Below are positions 40,827 through 50,906 of a stretch of DNA of 64,000 nt, piece by piece (position 1 is the first letter of the stretch; the number at the start of each line of letters is the position of its first letter). The position numbers were made by a program, and so were the translations under genes. The notes beneath the pieces were generated by a model. It was not told where the DNA came from. It did not search any database and worked only from the letters and a program-made list of their open reading frames with translations. The stretch is from Alloascoidea africana (lineage: Eukaryota > Ascomycota > Alloascoideomycetes > Alloascoideales > Alloascoideaceae): the NCBI GenBank assembly GCA_030581615.1, contig JAKTTT010000003.1, positions 124,001-188,000 on the forward strand, given 5' to 3'.

Positions 40827-41982
40827 CTGTTAACCGCCATTTGTATCTCCTTTTCATGACCCAGGATTGGGTTCAAAGATACGGGGTCATACTACTCGCT
40901 CGTCTCGATGTCTTGAGGTCCGAAACACTCTGCTCCCAACAATTCTTGGCCTACTGCCACTTTCGGAGCTAAATAGCAAAAGAGCGTTGCGCAATTTCCG
41001 CTATGCAAGTGAATACGGATTATGCCTGTGCAAAACCGTATCTGCTTGTTAGCTTGGCGCTGAAGGTGTTAGTGGGTACATGGGAGCTAAGAGTTATTAA
41101 ATGAAAGTTCAAGAATAATCGAGCGTTGTTTCAATGATAGAGTCAATTGTGTGAAGTTGAGAGGAAAGAAGAGGAATCTTCCCGGAATTTATATCATTTC
41201 TGAGTTTTTGTTGCTATATCAAGGGGAAAAAACTTGGAAAGATCGCCAAAAAGTTGTGCTTGGAACCGGTGCTTTCCTCCTCTATTGTTTTGTGAGTGGT
41301 GTAGTTACACAGTAGGAAGTTTTGTCAAATTAACTTTCCCTAGGGTCCTCGTTTGTTCCTGCAGCATACACACTACAAAAAGAGGTCACAAACGTTAGGC
41401 AATACCATACTACATACTCTACTTGTGTCCATATACTCAATCAAAGTTGTTTTAGAAGAATGGGGGCTATTTCTAGACTCTTCATTGGTTTGTACAATTA
41501 GATACCAAGCCACATGAAATAGTACAGAATGGTCCCAAGACCTGTTCAAGGTCATCCCAAATGGCCAGTTCGGTAGTTGAACATGGAGTTTGTCGTTTTG
41601 TATCAACAACTAACCATGCGATTTCATCGCATATCTCAGCTGCGTCTTTGATTCTACAGTATGTCTCCCCAAGAAGGTGTCTGTCCTGGCTGGCAAAGAG
41701 ACCAGTATTACCAAATTTGTCATTTCTAATTCAGATACTAGGAATGATGAGCCTCCAAAAAGTGGTCATTCAGTCTTTTTTTTGCAAAATTCGCATTTCT
41801 TGCCACCACTTCAATTGGTAAACCACATTTTTATCTTTGCTGGGTTGAAAGCATAATGAAATTACGGTTTTGGCGTGTGAACTAAGAGGACAATATGTCA
41901 TAAGTATCTCCATTAATTTCGCTAAAAAAGATTAACTAACTATTTGATTAAATATTCTGAAAATATGAAGTTATCGTTGTTT
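40827..41982. other. Poorly resolved spacer with an orphan open frame
   Basis: 1.15 kb between the unrecognised small gene and the heat-shock protein. On the minus strand 41482-41730 is open for 82 codons without an ATG and reads like protein (for example YCRIKDAAEICDEIAWLVVD, ELAIWDDLEQVLG). It could be an internal exon of an unrecognised gene. The opposite strand has an 86-codon ATG frame (41561-41821) that looks like its shadow. No family assigned. Confidence 0.35.
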
Positions 41983-42732
41983 TTAATCATTAATTGCGAG
42001 TTCATACTTTTTGACGGCACGAAACTTCTTTGGTACGAGAATTGTCAAGAGTCCCTGATGGTAAGAAACCCTGATTTTCTTTTTATAAATTGCATCCTTT
42101 GGATCTAACTCTAGATCTGCCCTAAAGTTGCCAGAATTAACCGCTCCATATGTCGAATAAACATGATCTTCTTCGTCATCATAATCATCCTTTTCCTCTT
42201 TCTCTTTCTTTGCTTTCGAGTTTGACTTTTTGGAGACAGGATCTTTGACTTCACCTGTCACCACAATAGAGTGGGCAGACTCGTCATAATAAACATCAAT
42301 ATCTGTTTTCTCTGTTCCCGGAACACCGACTTTTATCTTAAAGTAAGTTGGATAGGTAAGTGTAATGCTGTAGGGCACGAATTCCTCGTCAGGTCCATAA
42401 TTAAAGGCTTGTTTGAATGGTGGTATTCTAGGAGCGGCCCTGTTCAAGAAAGGTGGTAGGGGTCTGCGGACACCTCGACCTCCGACTCTTACAGGAACTG
42501 AGTTATCTGTCTCTGTCTCTGTATCTGTCTCTGTCTCTGTTCTTGTTCCTGTCTCTGTTTCTGTTTCTGTTTCTGAGAGTTCGGACTCATCAAAGGTGCT
42601 ATGAATTTCAGAATCAGACTCGACAATTTCCTCCTGTTTTTGACCAACTTTGTTTGTATTCTGCACTTCCAATAATGTCTTGAGACTTCCCAAAATCTCA
42701 ATGAGGGCAACCTGAGTATCTTTAGAATCCAT
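41983..42732 (-). CDS. Small heat-shock protein, alpha-crystallin/HSP20 domain
   Basis: 249 residues. The N-terminal 60 residues are acidic, followed by a Thr-Glu/Thr-Asp dipeptide run of about 20 residues. A Pro-rich and aromatic segment (RRPLPPFLNRAAPRIPPF) comes before the HSP20 domain at about 125-240 (TYFKIKVGVPGTEKTDIDVY, SIVVTGEV, then a 30-residue charged insert, GNFRADLELDP, KKIRVSYHQGLLTILVPK). The last block is the conserved L-x-I/V motif strand. HSP20 proteins hold unfolding clients in ATP-independent oligomers. It resembles HSP42/HSP26 in role; orthology is not clear. Start: ATG at 42732. A long AT-rich upstream region may hold stress elements. Confidence 0.85.
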   Translation of the reverse strand: MDSKDTQVALIEILGSLKTLLEVQNTNKVGQKQEEIVESDSEIHSTFDESELSETETETETGTRTETETDTETETDNSVPVRVGGRGVRRPLPPFLNRAAPRIPPFKQAFNYGPDEEFVPYSITLTYPTYFKIKVGVPGTEKTDIDVYYDESAHSIVVTGEVKDPVSKKSNSKAKKEKEEKDDYDDEEDHVYSTYGAVNSGNFRADLELDPKDAIYKKKIRVSYHQGLLTILVPKKFRAVKKYELAIND

Positions 42733-44425
42733 TTTGGTTTATTCAATATCTGATAGAGTTTTAGAGTGTTATAGGGATAAGGATAGAACAGTTGGGGGTA
42801 AAAGGGCAGAACATCTGCACTTAAATAGTCGTTTCCATTGAGATTAGTCGATTTGACCTCTAGTTGTCCCAAGGTGTAAGAGTTCTGTCTCAAGGAGATA
42901 CGAGACTTCCCGTGCCGAGTCCACTCTACTTTTAATGAATAAGAATTGCCACTCCGGTATTTAGTAACGCATTCACTCTTTGTTTATGACATAAAGATAA
43001 ATTGATAGGGAATTAATGGATTAAACGCTCAGCTTAGACTCAAACTAGACCATCTGGCCGTCTTGGGAAAGTAGTTTCCAACCTCAAATTGGCTGTATTC
43101 TGTTGTTTTCTTTATTAATACAGCTCTCTTCATCCCAATCCACTTTACAGTGCTGATCTTTTCTGGAAAAGGCAAGATCGTCGTCAAAGTCATCAACCTC
43201 GAAATCAAGCTTTCTCTTTTCCTTCAGTTTGTCAGATTTTCACAACCTTTTATTACAAACTCTCTTTTCTATTTGGATATATTATCCCATAAGAAAAGTA
43301 TTGAATGATGTTCTATTCTGTTGTTCCTGTGTCCTGGCCATAGGTGCGCTTATCAATGTTTTGGAACTTTGGTGCGAACTAAAAGAAGTCAGGCACCAGT
43401 GATCGTTTCATATGTAGCCATGTTCCCATGTGTATCTCACCACCACGAGACCTACCAAAAACAACCAAAGAGGTGTTTACAGCGGTGAAAGTTTTCAGAT
43501 GCATATGACAGTTATGGAGATATATGCTCCGCATATTGGTATTGAGAAGATGACAGCTATTCATCGTCTGTGTGCTGACGAATGTCAAAAATGATAATCT
43601 CTCAAATCTCAACAAGCACAATATAGCCGAGCAGGTGTACCTAACCGATGACTGACCTTTTGTAGGTCAGAAGTGATGTCTCATCAATTGAACCATCGAC
43701 AATGCGCAGCTCTGTCTTCTTTCCAATTGTGACCTCAAATTTTAGAGTCTGTGAAGACCATTTGGGCACCCCTTCTTGGCTTCAATTCATGTTCTAACGA
43801 GTAATCTCATCGTCCTTTCCTATTATACAATATCCTGCAGTAAAGTCCACCTTCAATTGTTGTTAAAGAAAAAGAAATGGATTGAACGGTGCCACTACAC
43901 CTCTTTCTTCTGTGGAAACTTTTTGCCGCAATTACTGAATGGAGTAACTAAGGGACGAGCCTGGGAGAGCGAGTGTGGAAGTCTTACGCTAACAGAATGG
44001 TCGCAAAGAGTCGTAGAGGGGAAAGGAGGCGAGAATCTCTAAGCTGAAAAGACTGAGCAGAAATCTCGTAGTTAGAAAGAGATGGTGTTTCAGATGTTTG
44101 ATTTTACCTTTTTATACGAATCCGACAATAATTCCTGAAAGATGGAAAGAGACTTCTTTACTTCTTGGACGTTCGTGGTTTTCTCGAATCAGACCCTACA
44201 CTTTCTCTTTTTGTAAGGAGTTAAAATACAGAATATGCAAAAATTGCTAAATACTATTGTTCTCGGAAAGTATTGTCCAGTCTTCACCTTTGGTGGTACC
44301 AGCTGCAGGATTTGAGTATCGTCCGGTCTTCATACTCAGATGTTTCCAAAGACTCTCAATATTGGATTGAAATCGAAAAACCGAGAGAGTTATGCCAAAG
44401 CCTCGATATGATGATGATGCGCTCT
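42733..44425. other. 1.7-kb spacer with several protein-like fragments on the minus strand
   Basis: No gene could be assembled. Two minus-strand open stretches look like coding exons. One is 43084-43239 (51 codons, no ATG: KRKLDFEVDDFDDDLAF ... NKENNRIQPI then stop). The other is 43641-43781 (TLKFEVTIGKKTELRIVDGS ... ETSLLTYKR). An ATG-containing frame lies between them at 43379-43621. They may be exons of one short multi-exon gene whose junctions I could not resolve, or relics. Confidence 0.3.
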
Positions 44426-45052
44426 TTAGTCTTGGCGACTGTGTTCTTCTTCGTCGCTATCTCCATCATAGTCGACGCTCGAGTCCGTTTCGCTCTGCTC
44501 ACCCAGGTCATAATAGAAAACCCTGAGCCATAGGCTACACGCACAGCATTGGACCACAAGCTCGACCCGACCATCGCCCTGCTGTTGCTCTTCACCAGCG
44601 GTTGTGGCGGCACGGGCCAGGTCCTGCTCCGAGAGAACAAAGCCATCAACCGCTTTGCATCGAGGACACCGGCGTATCCAGGTGGGCACGTAGACGTGTT
44701 CGCGGTACTCAAAGTCGTCCAAGCTGATCAGTTCCATGCCTTCTGTGCTCTGGTTCTCTTTCCCCCGCTGCTTTCGCAGATGTACATCGTAGAGCTTTCG
44801 TATCTCCGTATCCGACAACACTTCATAGGCCTTTCGTATCCGGTCCACGCTCGGCTGTGGAGTGGCGGTCGTGGTCGTGGTCGTGGCTGTGGCTGTACTA
44901 CGCTGCTTGTCAGGATGGCTTTTCAGGAGAGCCCGGTGGTACGCCTGTTTGACCACCTGTGTGTATTCTGCGTGCACGGAGCTGAGTCCATTCGCAGGCT
45001 CGAGTCCGAGGACCTCGTAGTAAGAATAGCTCGTGGGGAAGTCGTGGTCCAT
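44426..45052 (-). CDS. DPH4: Diphthamide biosynthesis J-protein Dph4 (Jjj3)
   Basis: 208 residues. An N-terminal J domain (SYYEVLGLEP ... YHRALLKSHPDKQ with the HPD motif, then IRKAYEVLSDTEIRKLYD) is interrupted by a Thr/Ala repeat of about 15 residues. A C-terminal DPH-type (CSL) zinc domain follows (VYVPTWIRRCPRCKAVDGF and VQCCACSLWLRVFY), with both CxxC pairs. Dph4 cooperates with Dph3 and the Dph1-Dph2 radical enzyme in the first step of diphthamide formation on eEF2. The tail is acidic. The gene is divergent from RPA49 (145 bp between starts). Codon use is GC-rich. Confidence 0.93.
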   Translation of the reverse strand: MDHDFPTSYSYYEVLGLEPANGLSSVHAEYTQVVKQAYHRALLKSHPDKQRSTATATTTTTTATPQPSVDRIRKAYEVLSDTEIRKLYDVHLRKQRGKENQSTEGMELISLDDFEYREHVYVPTWIRRCPRCKAVDGFVLSEQDLARAATTAGEEQQQGDGRVELVVQCCACSLWLRVFYYDLGEQSETDSSVDYDGDSDEEEHSRQD

Positions 45053-45197
45053 TTTGTAGGGCAGTCCAAGTCAGATAAGCTCATCGTCCGCGAGTGAAGG
45101 TGGAGGGTGAAAAAAAAAAATAGGTCTACTCCAAATTTTCTCTCATCTCTTCCACCAGCACCATCGCCAACAGCACCAACAACAGTTTAAGTCCAGC

Positions 45198-46544
45198 ATG
45201 GTAACAGAGAGCTCGAGCCCAGGACACAAGCGGAAACGGGAGAATGTGACCCATGTCACTGTGAAAGCTGCTTCTGAGCATCATCCACAGGCTGTGATTG
45301 GTAAGTGAGGGAGGAAGAAACTTGTACTTGTACTATCAAGAAATGAATAACTAATGCAACACATAGGTTCTTTATTCAGCGGTTCAAACATCCCCAAGGA
45401 CGCTGCATTTTCACTATACCAGAACAACAAAAACCCCGAAAAGGCTTTTTTGGTGCATGGAGAGAACAACACATTGGAGTACAACGGCAGTTGTTCAGCA
45501 GAGGAGGGCGGAGAGTACTGTATTGGGCTCTACGATCCAGCGAGCAAGAGCGTGGAGCTTTATCGAGCCCCCATGGTACGCACGACGGTGTCGCTCCGAA
45601 GTAAAAGACGATTCCAAGGACCCTCGATCAAACAGGTGGACGCAAAGCTGTCCGAGCAGAAGATTGCACTGGGACAGGAGTTTGGCACAAGGAAAGTGAA
45701 AAAGTCGATTTTGGAACAGGCCCGTAATCGTATCGATGCTGAGAACTTGGAGAGCGCAGAGACGGATATCGTGAAGACGGTCAAGGTTGGAACGGAGAGT
45801 TTGCCCACGGCCCAGGAATTGACGGAGACGCTTTCGATCGATAGACCAATCCCACCTTACAATTTGGAGGCAGCGGATCCCACGGACATTTATCCCATCA
45901 AGGGCATTGTTCCCGAGGAAGAGTACAGTTCCATCCGTGTGAATTTGATCCTGAACGAAACGGACCTGGACAAAAAGACAGAGCTGCTTCCATACCGATC
46001 CTCGCCTTTTGTGGCCGCGCGGCTGGCCAAATTCACACAAAAGTCCCAAACGGAAAAGCTCAAGCTGCTCTACTATGCCTCGTTTCTCATGGGAGTCTAT
46101 CGGGCCCGCCACACGAAGACGAAAGCAGACCTCAGCGAGAAGCTCCATGGGCCTCCAGGCATTTTACTGGATGGCGTGCTGGACAGATTCACATCGCACC
46201 GACCGGGGTTTGTGGGCAAGTCCAAGGACTTTGGCTACGTGATTGATCCTTATAACGAGGACAAGCTGCTTTGCCATTTGCTCGCGCTGCTGTTACACAT
46301 TGACGGGTTCCAACTGGAGCTCTCACCGCTGACCGCAGAGCTCTCGCTCAAGCCATCCCGGCTTGCAAACCTGCTCAGCAACCTCGGGTGCAAGATCACG
46401 GTGCTCTCGACCGCCGCCGCAGAGGCAATGGGCGTGCCCAAGTCCAAGCTCACGGGCTACAAGGTCGCGAGGCTACGCGCGCCGCTCAAGCTGCCGGACA
46501 TGGCCCAGCGGAAGAGAAGGGCTGGTACGGGCTCCCGGCACTAG
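45198..46544 (+). CDS. RPA49: RNA polymerase I subunit A49, two exons
   Basis: Exons are 45198-45300 and 45367-46544, giving 426 aa. The intron at 45301-45366 has a GTAAGT donor and an ACATAG acceptor. The junction VI-GSLFSGSNIPKDAAFSLY keeps the reading frame and gives the N-terminal dimerisation domain (FLVHGENNTLEYNGSC, GEYCIGLYDP, then SIKQVDAKLSEQKIALGQEFG and GTRKVKKSILEQARNRID). The C-terminal tandem winged-helix part follows (YPIKGIVPEEEYSSI, FVAARLAKFTQKSQTEKLKLL). A49 pairs with A34.5 and resembles TFIIE/TFIIF, aiding initiation and elongation of rRNA transcription. Length matches the family (about 415 aa). Exon 2 is GC-rich. Confidence 0.93.
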
Positions 46545-46738
46545 CCAGGCAAAAACAAAAATATGAGTAGAGTAGGAAGATGTAGATTGGAATACAGAGA
46601 GTTTTTTAGACATTTTATTTTTGTGCTTCTTGATGGTGGTGAAATGTTTGGGAATTTCCTATTCCATTCGCTTCCCAAGTTCCTGTAGTCCACACATACA
46701 CACACAACACACTCTTCCACAAAGACCACACTGGCAAC

Positions 46739-47935
46739 ATGCCCTCGCCGTCACACCAGTCTTGCGCCAGAGGGCTGAAGCGAGCAGGGTCAGGCACAGC
46801 AACAGGAGCAACGGGACCAGTAGGCACGGCAGGGTCGTCCAGCACTGGACGACACAGACTGAAAAAGTACACGGCCCATGGGTCATACTCTAGTGGGGCC
46901 AAGCGACCAAGACGACCTCAGCCGAAGGATTACAGCCGGTCGACCACTCTCACGGGCTCTGCAGACAGGCTGAACAACCACAGTAATGGCCATGGCAGTA
47001 CCATTGTTGACACTAAACGTAGCAAACACAGGGAGATGGACAGGGATACAAACACGACCAGTACCTTGACGACAAGCTCGCTCTGGGACGCCGATTCCGA
47101 AGACGAACAGGACAAATCATGGACGACAAAGAGCCAGCAGTTTCTGGACGAGTCGGCAGAGCGGCTAGATAAACAACTGGATAAACAGTTGGGGGATGAT
47201 CGAGCACCGAAACCTCGACTTTTTGGAGGTGGACCATCATCCCCACCACCAGAAGAGGGAGAGAAATACAACAAGCTACCACAATTTGAAGATGTGGAAA
47301 ACGACGAGGAGATTCTCATGTTTGAAAATAGTAAGATCGATCTGACGAGACGGCGATATTCGGGCCAGCTGCCGACTCTGGAGCGCGCAGAATTGGAGGA
47401 CACCAACAAGATGTCTAAACGACGAGGGTTCATGGAAGAGGACCGCGAGCGTCTGATGGAGCTCGGCCAGCGGGAGAAGTATCCCAAGGTGTACGACGAG
47501 CGGGCCATGATGGCTCTGGTCGAAAAAGCGTTGCCTGTGGTCGGAGAAATATTGGAAGGCACCAAAACTGCACTTTTCCGAGACAAAGCGCTGGACATTT
47601 ACAAAAACAGCCGGAGAACGCGTTTCACGGGGGACGAGGCCTTGAAGCATGACCTGAGCCAGTTTGACGTGGGATACTATGGTCTAAGGGGACAGGTCTT
47701 GATAACGAACGAGATTCTAAAGGGCTACAACAAGGCTCTTCGGCGTCGCGCGGAGACAGACAGGCTCATTTCCTTCTTCTCCGTTGAGCGATACGCCCAG
47801 TACGTTCTGGCGCCTGAGGTCGCGGTGCGGATGATGATGGCAGAGCGGAAAGTTGGCAGGACGAGAGCGAGGACCGTGATGGCAGAGAGTAGCGAGTACG
47901 GGCGAGTGATTATCGATAACGACACCGAGATATAG
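46739..47935 (+). CDS. RTC4-like domain protein
   Basis: 398 residues. A basic, low-complexity N-terminus of about 180 residues is followed by a C-terminal globular part (from about 250). The latter reads MEEDRERLMELGQREKYPKV, ALVEKALPVVGEILEGT, FDVGYYGLRGQVLITNEIL and YAQYVLAPEVAVRMM. The YYGLRG segment and following helices resemble the Rtc4 domain (restriction of telomere capping), whose biochemistry is unknown. I consider this a probable rather than certain assignment. The start is the ATG at 46739. Its stop lies only 15 bp from the FOL1 stop on the other strand. Confidence 0.6.
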   Translation: MPSPSHQSCARGLKRAGSGTATGATGPVGTAGSSSTGRHRLKKYTAHGSYSSGAKRPRRPQPKDYSRSTTLTGSADRLNNHSNGHGSTIVDTKRSKHREMDRDTNTTSTLTTSSLWDADSEDEQDKSWTTKSQQFLDESAERLDKQLDKQLGDDRAPKPRLFGGGPSSPPPEEGEKYNKLPQFEDVENDEEILMFENSKIDLTRRRYSGQLPTLERAELEDTNKMSKRRGFMEEDRERLMELGQREKYPKVYDERAMMALVEKALPVVGEILEGTKTALFRDKALDIYKNSRRTRFTGDEALKHDLSQFDVGYYGLRGQVLITNEILKGYNKALRRRAETDRLISFFSVERYAQYVLAPEVAVRMMMAERKVGRTRARTVMAESSEYGRVIIDNDTEI

Positions 47936-47950
47936 CGTTCTATATATTGT

Positions 47951-50389
47951 CTAGACTATGTTTCTGTAGATGGCGTCTGCCATCTTGCAAATGTCTCTCA
48001 TCTCTTTGACATCGTGCACGCGGACAATGTCTGCTCCGTGGCCTATACACGCGGAAACGGCGGCAGCGGTGCCCAACAGCCTGTCGCGAGGCACGGGCTC
48101 ATCCGTGATGGTGCCTATGAACCGTTTCCGCGATGGGCCAAGTAGCAGGGGCAAGGTTTCGAGAGAAACGTAGTCCTCTGGCTGATGATGATAGGGTTCC
48201 ACCTCCTCTTCCTGTTCTTCGTGGAGGTTCTGGCGGGAGTAATTGGATATCCGCCGTAGCTCGCGGATCACGGCCAGATTCTGGCCCAGGTTCTTTGCAA
48301 ACCCGAGCCCAGGGTCGAGAATGATCTGCCATCGTTTGACTCCAGCCGCAAAGGCCTGTTGGACCCGATCCGCGAGCTCGCGTGCAACGATAGTGGCCAC
48401 CACCTCGTCGCTGTTTGCGTCCCCCAGGTCCCGATCATGGACAACAGAGTGCAAGTGCGAACCAGAACTGCCATTACGGATATACTCCACGGCTGGGGGC
48501 CCTTCCGAGTCCTGGGCGACCTCATAATGTGCCATGCTGTTCATGGTCCCCGGTGTGCCTCTCGTGTGGTTAATCACAATGGGCACCTTCAGATCTGCGA
48601 CCGTTCGCAGCATGAGAGGATCCTTAATGCCTCCCGAAACGTCATTAATCATGTCCGCACCGGCCTCAACGGCCCTGCGAGCGACTATTGCACGGAACGT
48701 GTCGACGGAAATGAGAACATTGTCCAAATCCGAACACGATCGCAGTGCTTTCACAGCGCCAACCACCCGTTCCAGCTCCGTTTCGACACTAGGCTCGACG
48801 CTCCCGGGTCTCGTCGAGACACCGCCAACGTCCAGAATGTCCACATCGTTCGCGGCCATTTCACACGCGGCCGCAACGAGCTTTGTGGGATCCAGAAGGT
48901 CGCCGCCATCCGAAAACGAGTCCGGCGTCGCGTTCAGTACCCCCATGCTCCGCGTTCGCACGGTTCGTTTCTCAGGATCGAACTTGAGGTCAGTCCGCCG
49001 CCGTGAGCGAATGGGTACGATGGACAGCAGATCCGTGGAGGCCTGGAGCGCCGGGTCCGATATCTGTGGCAGCTGGGCCAGGTGCGAGTGGAAGGTCTCT
49101 GCTGTCAACGGATGAGTCTCTGATGGCGGCACGAGCTCACACAGCGGACGAAGAACGAAGGAGCGCTCCGTTATGCCAATATGAGGGATCGTGAGTCTTG
49201 GATGGTTCACGATCGCGCGGTCATAAAGCAGAATGTCCAGATCGATCGTGCGAGGGCCCTTTTCGCGGAGTTTGACTCGACCCAGCTCGTTCGATTCAAT
49301 GTCCTGAAGCTCGTCCAACAGTGCAAGAGGTGACAACACTGTTTCGACTTGGATCACTCCGTTCACGAACTTGGCCTGGTCTGTGACGTACATGGGCTCA
49401 GACTCGAACAGCGACGATGTTCCCAGCACCCTGATTCCACGAGCTGTGAGCGCATCCAGCGCGGCCGTGATGTTGGCGACCGCATCGCCCTCATTTGTGC
49501 CAAACGCTATAAAAGCACGGTGAAGCTGGCCCTTTGGCACATACACCGCCTGCTCTGATTTGTGATCCTGATGATCGGAATCTTGAAGGTCCAACCGGCT
49601 CATATCGATAGGATCCCACCCGGTGAAAAACTCTCTGGATCTCGTCACTTGCACGCCCACGCCGTCCGCAAACGCGATCGCGCTCGGCTTTTCCACACGG
49701 ACCGTGACCGTTTCAACGGCCTGGCCCGTCTGGCACACGAGCTGGGCGACGGAGGTGACGAGAGCCTCGACGGTTTTGAACCGCGAAGACTCCACGTACA
49801 AGCCCACCTCCTTCACGATCCGGTGTACTTCATCCAGCGGTGTCCTGCTCGTCCCCGTCAAGGTCAAGTGCAACACCAGTTTCTGTTTCTGCTCGCGCTC
49901 AAATGCAAACACCCCGATCACGGTCGACAGCCGCAACGCCCGCACGTTGATCATGTCCGGGACCTCAGGATCCACGCTCACCGCCACAGATCCATCTTTC
50001 TGTCGCTGATTCTGTCTCACAATGACCACTTCCAATGCGTCTGCTCTAAGCAAAGCCTTATCGCAATAGATCCGGATGCGTGCCCATTGTGCCCCCGATC
50101 GTTGTTCATCAAGCACAATTTCCGCGACCCTTCCTGCAATCTCAACAGCACTACCAAATCTCGCACCTGGTCTTTCCAACTGTTCAGAAATGTTTCTCGC
50201 AATTACCGCATAGTTCAAAGAATGGTGTAAATGGTCAGTTGCCCCCGCCAGAGCCAATGAGGTCCGAAGACAAACCGACACGGAAACAGGCTGCGCCTGT
50301 GCCTGGGTCTGTCGTTTCCAAGCATCGTAACCTGTGTGAACTTTGAGAAGAAGCCCCCGGATAAACACCGTATCCGGTGGAACAGGCAT
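47951..50389 (-). CDS. FOL1: Trifunctional folate synthesis enzyme (DHNA-HPPK-DHPS)
   Basis: 812 residues with three enzymes in one chain. Two FolB-type repeats (about 5-125 and 140-265; FIRGLLLKVHTGYDAWKRQT, INVRALRLSTVIGVFAFERE) form dihydroneopterin aldolase. HPPK follows at about 290-430 (AFIAFGTNEGDAVANI, then GPRTIDLDILLYD with the catalytic metal-binding pair). Dihydropteroate synthase comes last, from about 480 (MGVLNATPDSFSDGG, DILDVGGVSTRPGS, MINDVSGG, ILDPGLGFAKN). This is the fungal Fol1 order and length. It is usually mitochondrial, though no obvious presequence is seen at the chosen ATG (50389). The DHPS part is the target of sulfa drugs. GC-rich. A Rap1-consensus site lies 366 bp upstream. 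Confidence 0.96.
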   Translation of the reverse strand: MPVPPDTVFIRGLLLKVHTGYDAWKRQTQAQAQPVSVSVCLRTSLALAGATDHLHHSLNYAVIARNISEQLERPGARFGSAVEIAGRVAEIVLDEQRSGAQWARIRIYCDKALLRADALEVVIVRQNQRQKDGSVAVSVDPEVPDMINVRALRLSTVIGVFAFEREQKQKLVLHLTLTGTSRTPLDEVHRIVKEVGLYVESSRFKTVEALVTSVAQLVCQTGQAVETVTVRVEKPSAIAFADGVGVQVTRSREFFTGWDPIDMSRLDLQDSDHQDHKSEQAVYVPKGQLHRAFIAFGTNEGDAVANITAALDALTARGIRVLGTSSLFESEPMYVTDQAKFVNGVIQVETVLSPLALLDELQDIESNELGRVKLREKGPRTIDLDILLYDRAIVNHPRLTIPHIGITERSFVLRPLCELVPPSETHPLTAETFHSHLAQLPQISDPALQASTDLLSIVPIRSRRRTDLKFDPEKRTVRTRSMGVLNATPDSFSDGGDLLDPTKLVAAACEMAANDVDILDVGGVSTRPGSVEPSVETELERVVGAVKALRSCSDLDNVLISVDTFRAIVARRAVEAGADMINDVSGGIKDPLMLRTVADLKVPIVINHTRGTPGTMNSMAHYEVAQDSEGPPAVEYIRNGSSGSHLHSVVHDRDLGDANSDEVVATIVARELADRVQQAFAAGVKRWQIILDPGLGFAKNLGQNLAVIRELRRISNYSRQNLHEEQEEEVEPYHHQPEDYVSLETLPLLLGPSRKRFIGTITDEPVPRDRLLGTAAAVSACIGHGADIVRVHDVKEMRDICKMADAIYRNIV

Positions 50390-50754
50390 ACCTTTCTCCG
50401 TTTTTTCTTTTGCTGTTGCTGTTGTCGAGGTGAGACTGAGATACCGGACCTGTTTGGGGAAATGCCTTTAAAACCCGAATCAGTATATCTCCGTGATCCA
50501 TCTTTTCTCGATTCTGTGTGTCTTTCCATATCCATCACATACCTCTGCAGTGGTCCTATTTGTCTAGAGACCAGAGGCAACCGTAACCGTAATCGTGGCA
50601 AGAACCGTGACAGTATCAATTTTGAAAAAATCCAGTTTCAACACTGAACTGGGGGCAGTCCAAACCTTGTCTTTCTTTTTTGAAAGAAGCAAAAAAAAAA
50701 AACAGTTCAAATTTCAAAAGTCAAGACGATTTCTTCTTTTTTTTTTTTCATATT

Positions 50755-50767
50755 ACACCCGTACACC
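50755..50767 (+). promoter_or_regulatory. Rap1-consensus site upstream of FOL1
   Basis: ACACCCGTACACC, a full match to ACACCCRYACAYM, identical to the site upstream of DIA2. Confidence 0.5.
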
Positions 50768-50845
50768 CGTAATCGCATTATAACTTACAACGTATAGTAT
50801 TTACATAGACACCAAATACAAGAAACAAGAAAACTAAAAACATGA

Positions 50846-50846
50846 A

Positions 50847-50883
<37 letters not shown>

Positions 50884-50885
50884 AA
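50846..50885 (+). repeat. GAAA tetranucleotide microsatellite
   Basis: About nine perfect GAAA units in the 3' flank of the homeobox gene. Confidence 0.95.
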
Positions 50886-50906
50886 AATGATAATAGAAAA
50901 CTCTTC

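Larger units (their letters stand above)
50390..50906. other. FOL1 upstream region with GAAA microsatellite
   Basis: 517 bp between the homeobox gene stop and the FOL1 start (both minus strand). It holds A- and T-homopolymers, a Rap1-consensus site (50755-50767) and a tetranucleotide run. Confidence 0.6.

Noticed and set aside
45495-46148. 217-codon minus-strand frame over RPA49
   Set aside because: Antisense shadow of the well-supported RPA49 exon 2.
48359-49115. Long plus-strand frames within FOL1 (up to 215 codons)
   Set aside because: They mirror the GC-rich FOL1 coding frame on the opposite strand and have no recognisable domains.
50846-50885. Regular short repeat considered as an array
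   Set aside because: It is a simple GAAA microsatellite; CRISPR arrays are not expected in a eukaryotic nuclear genome.
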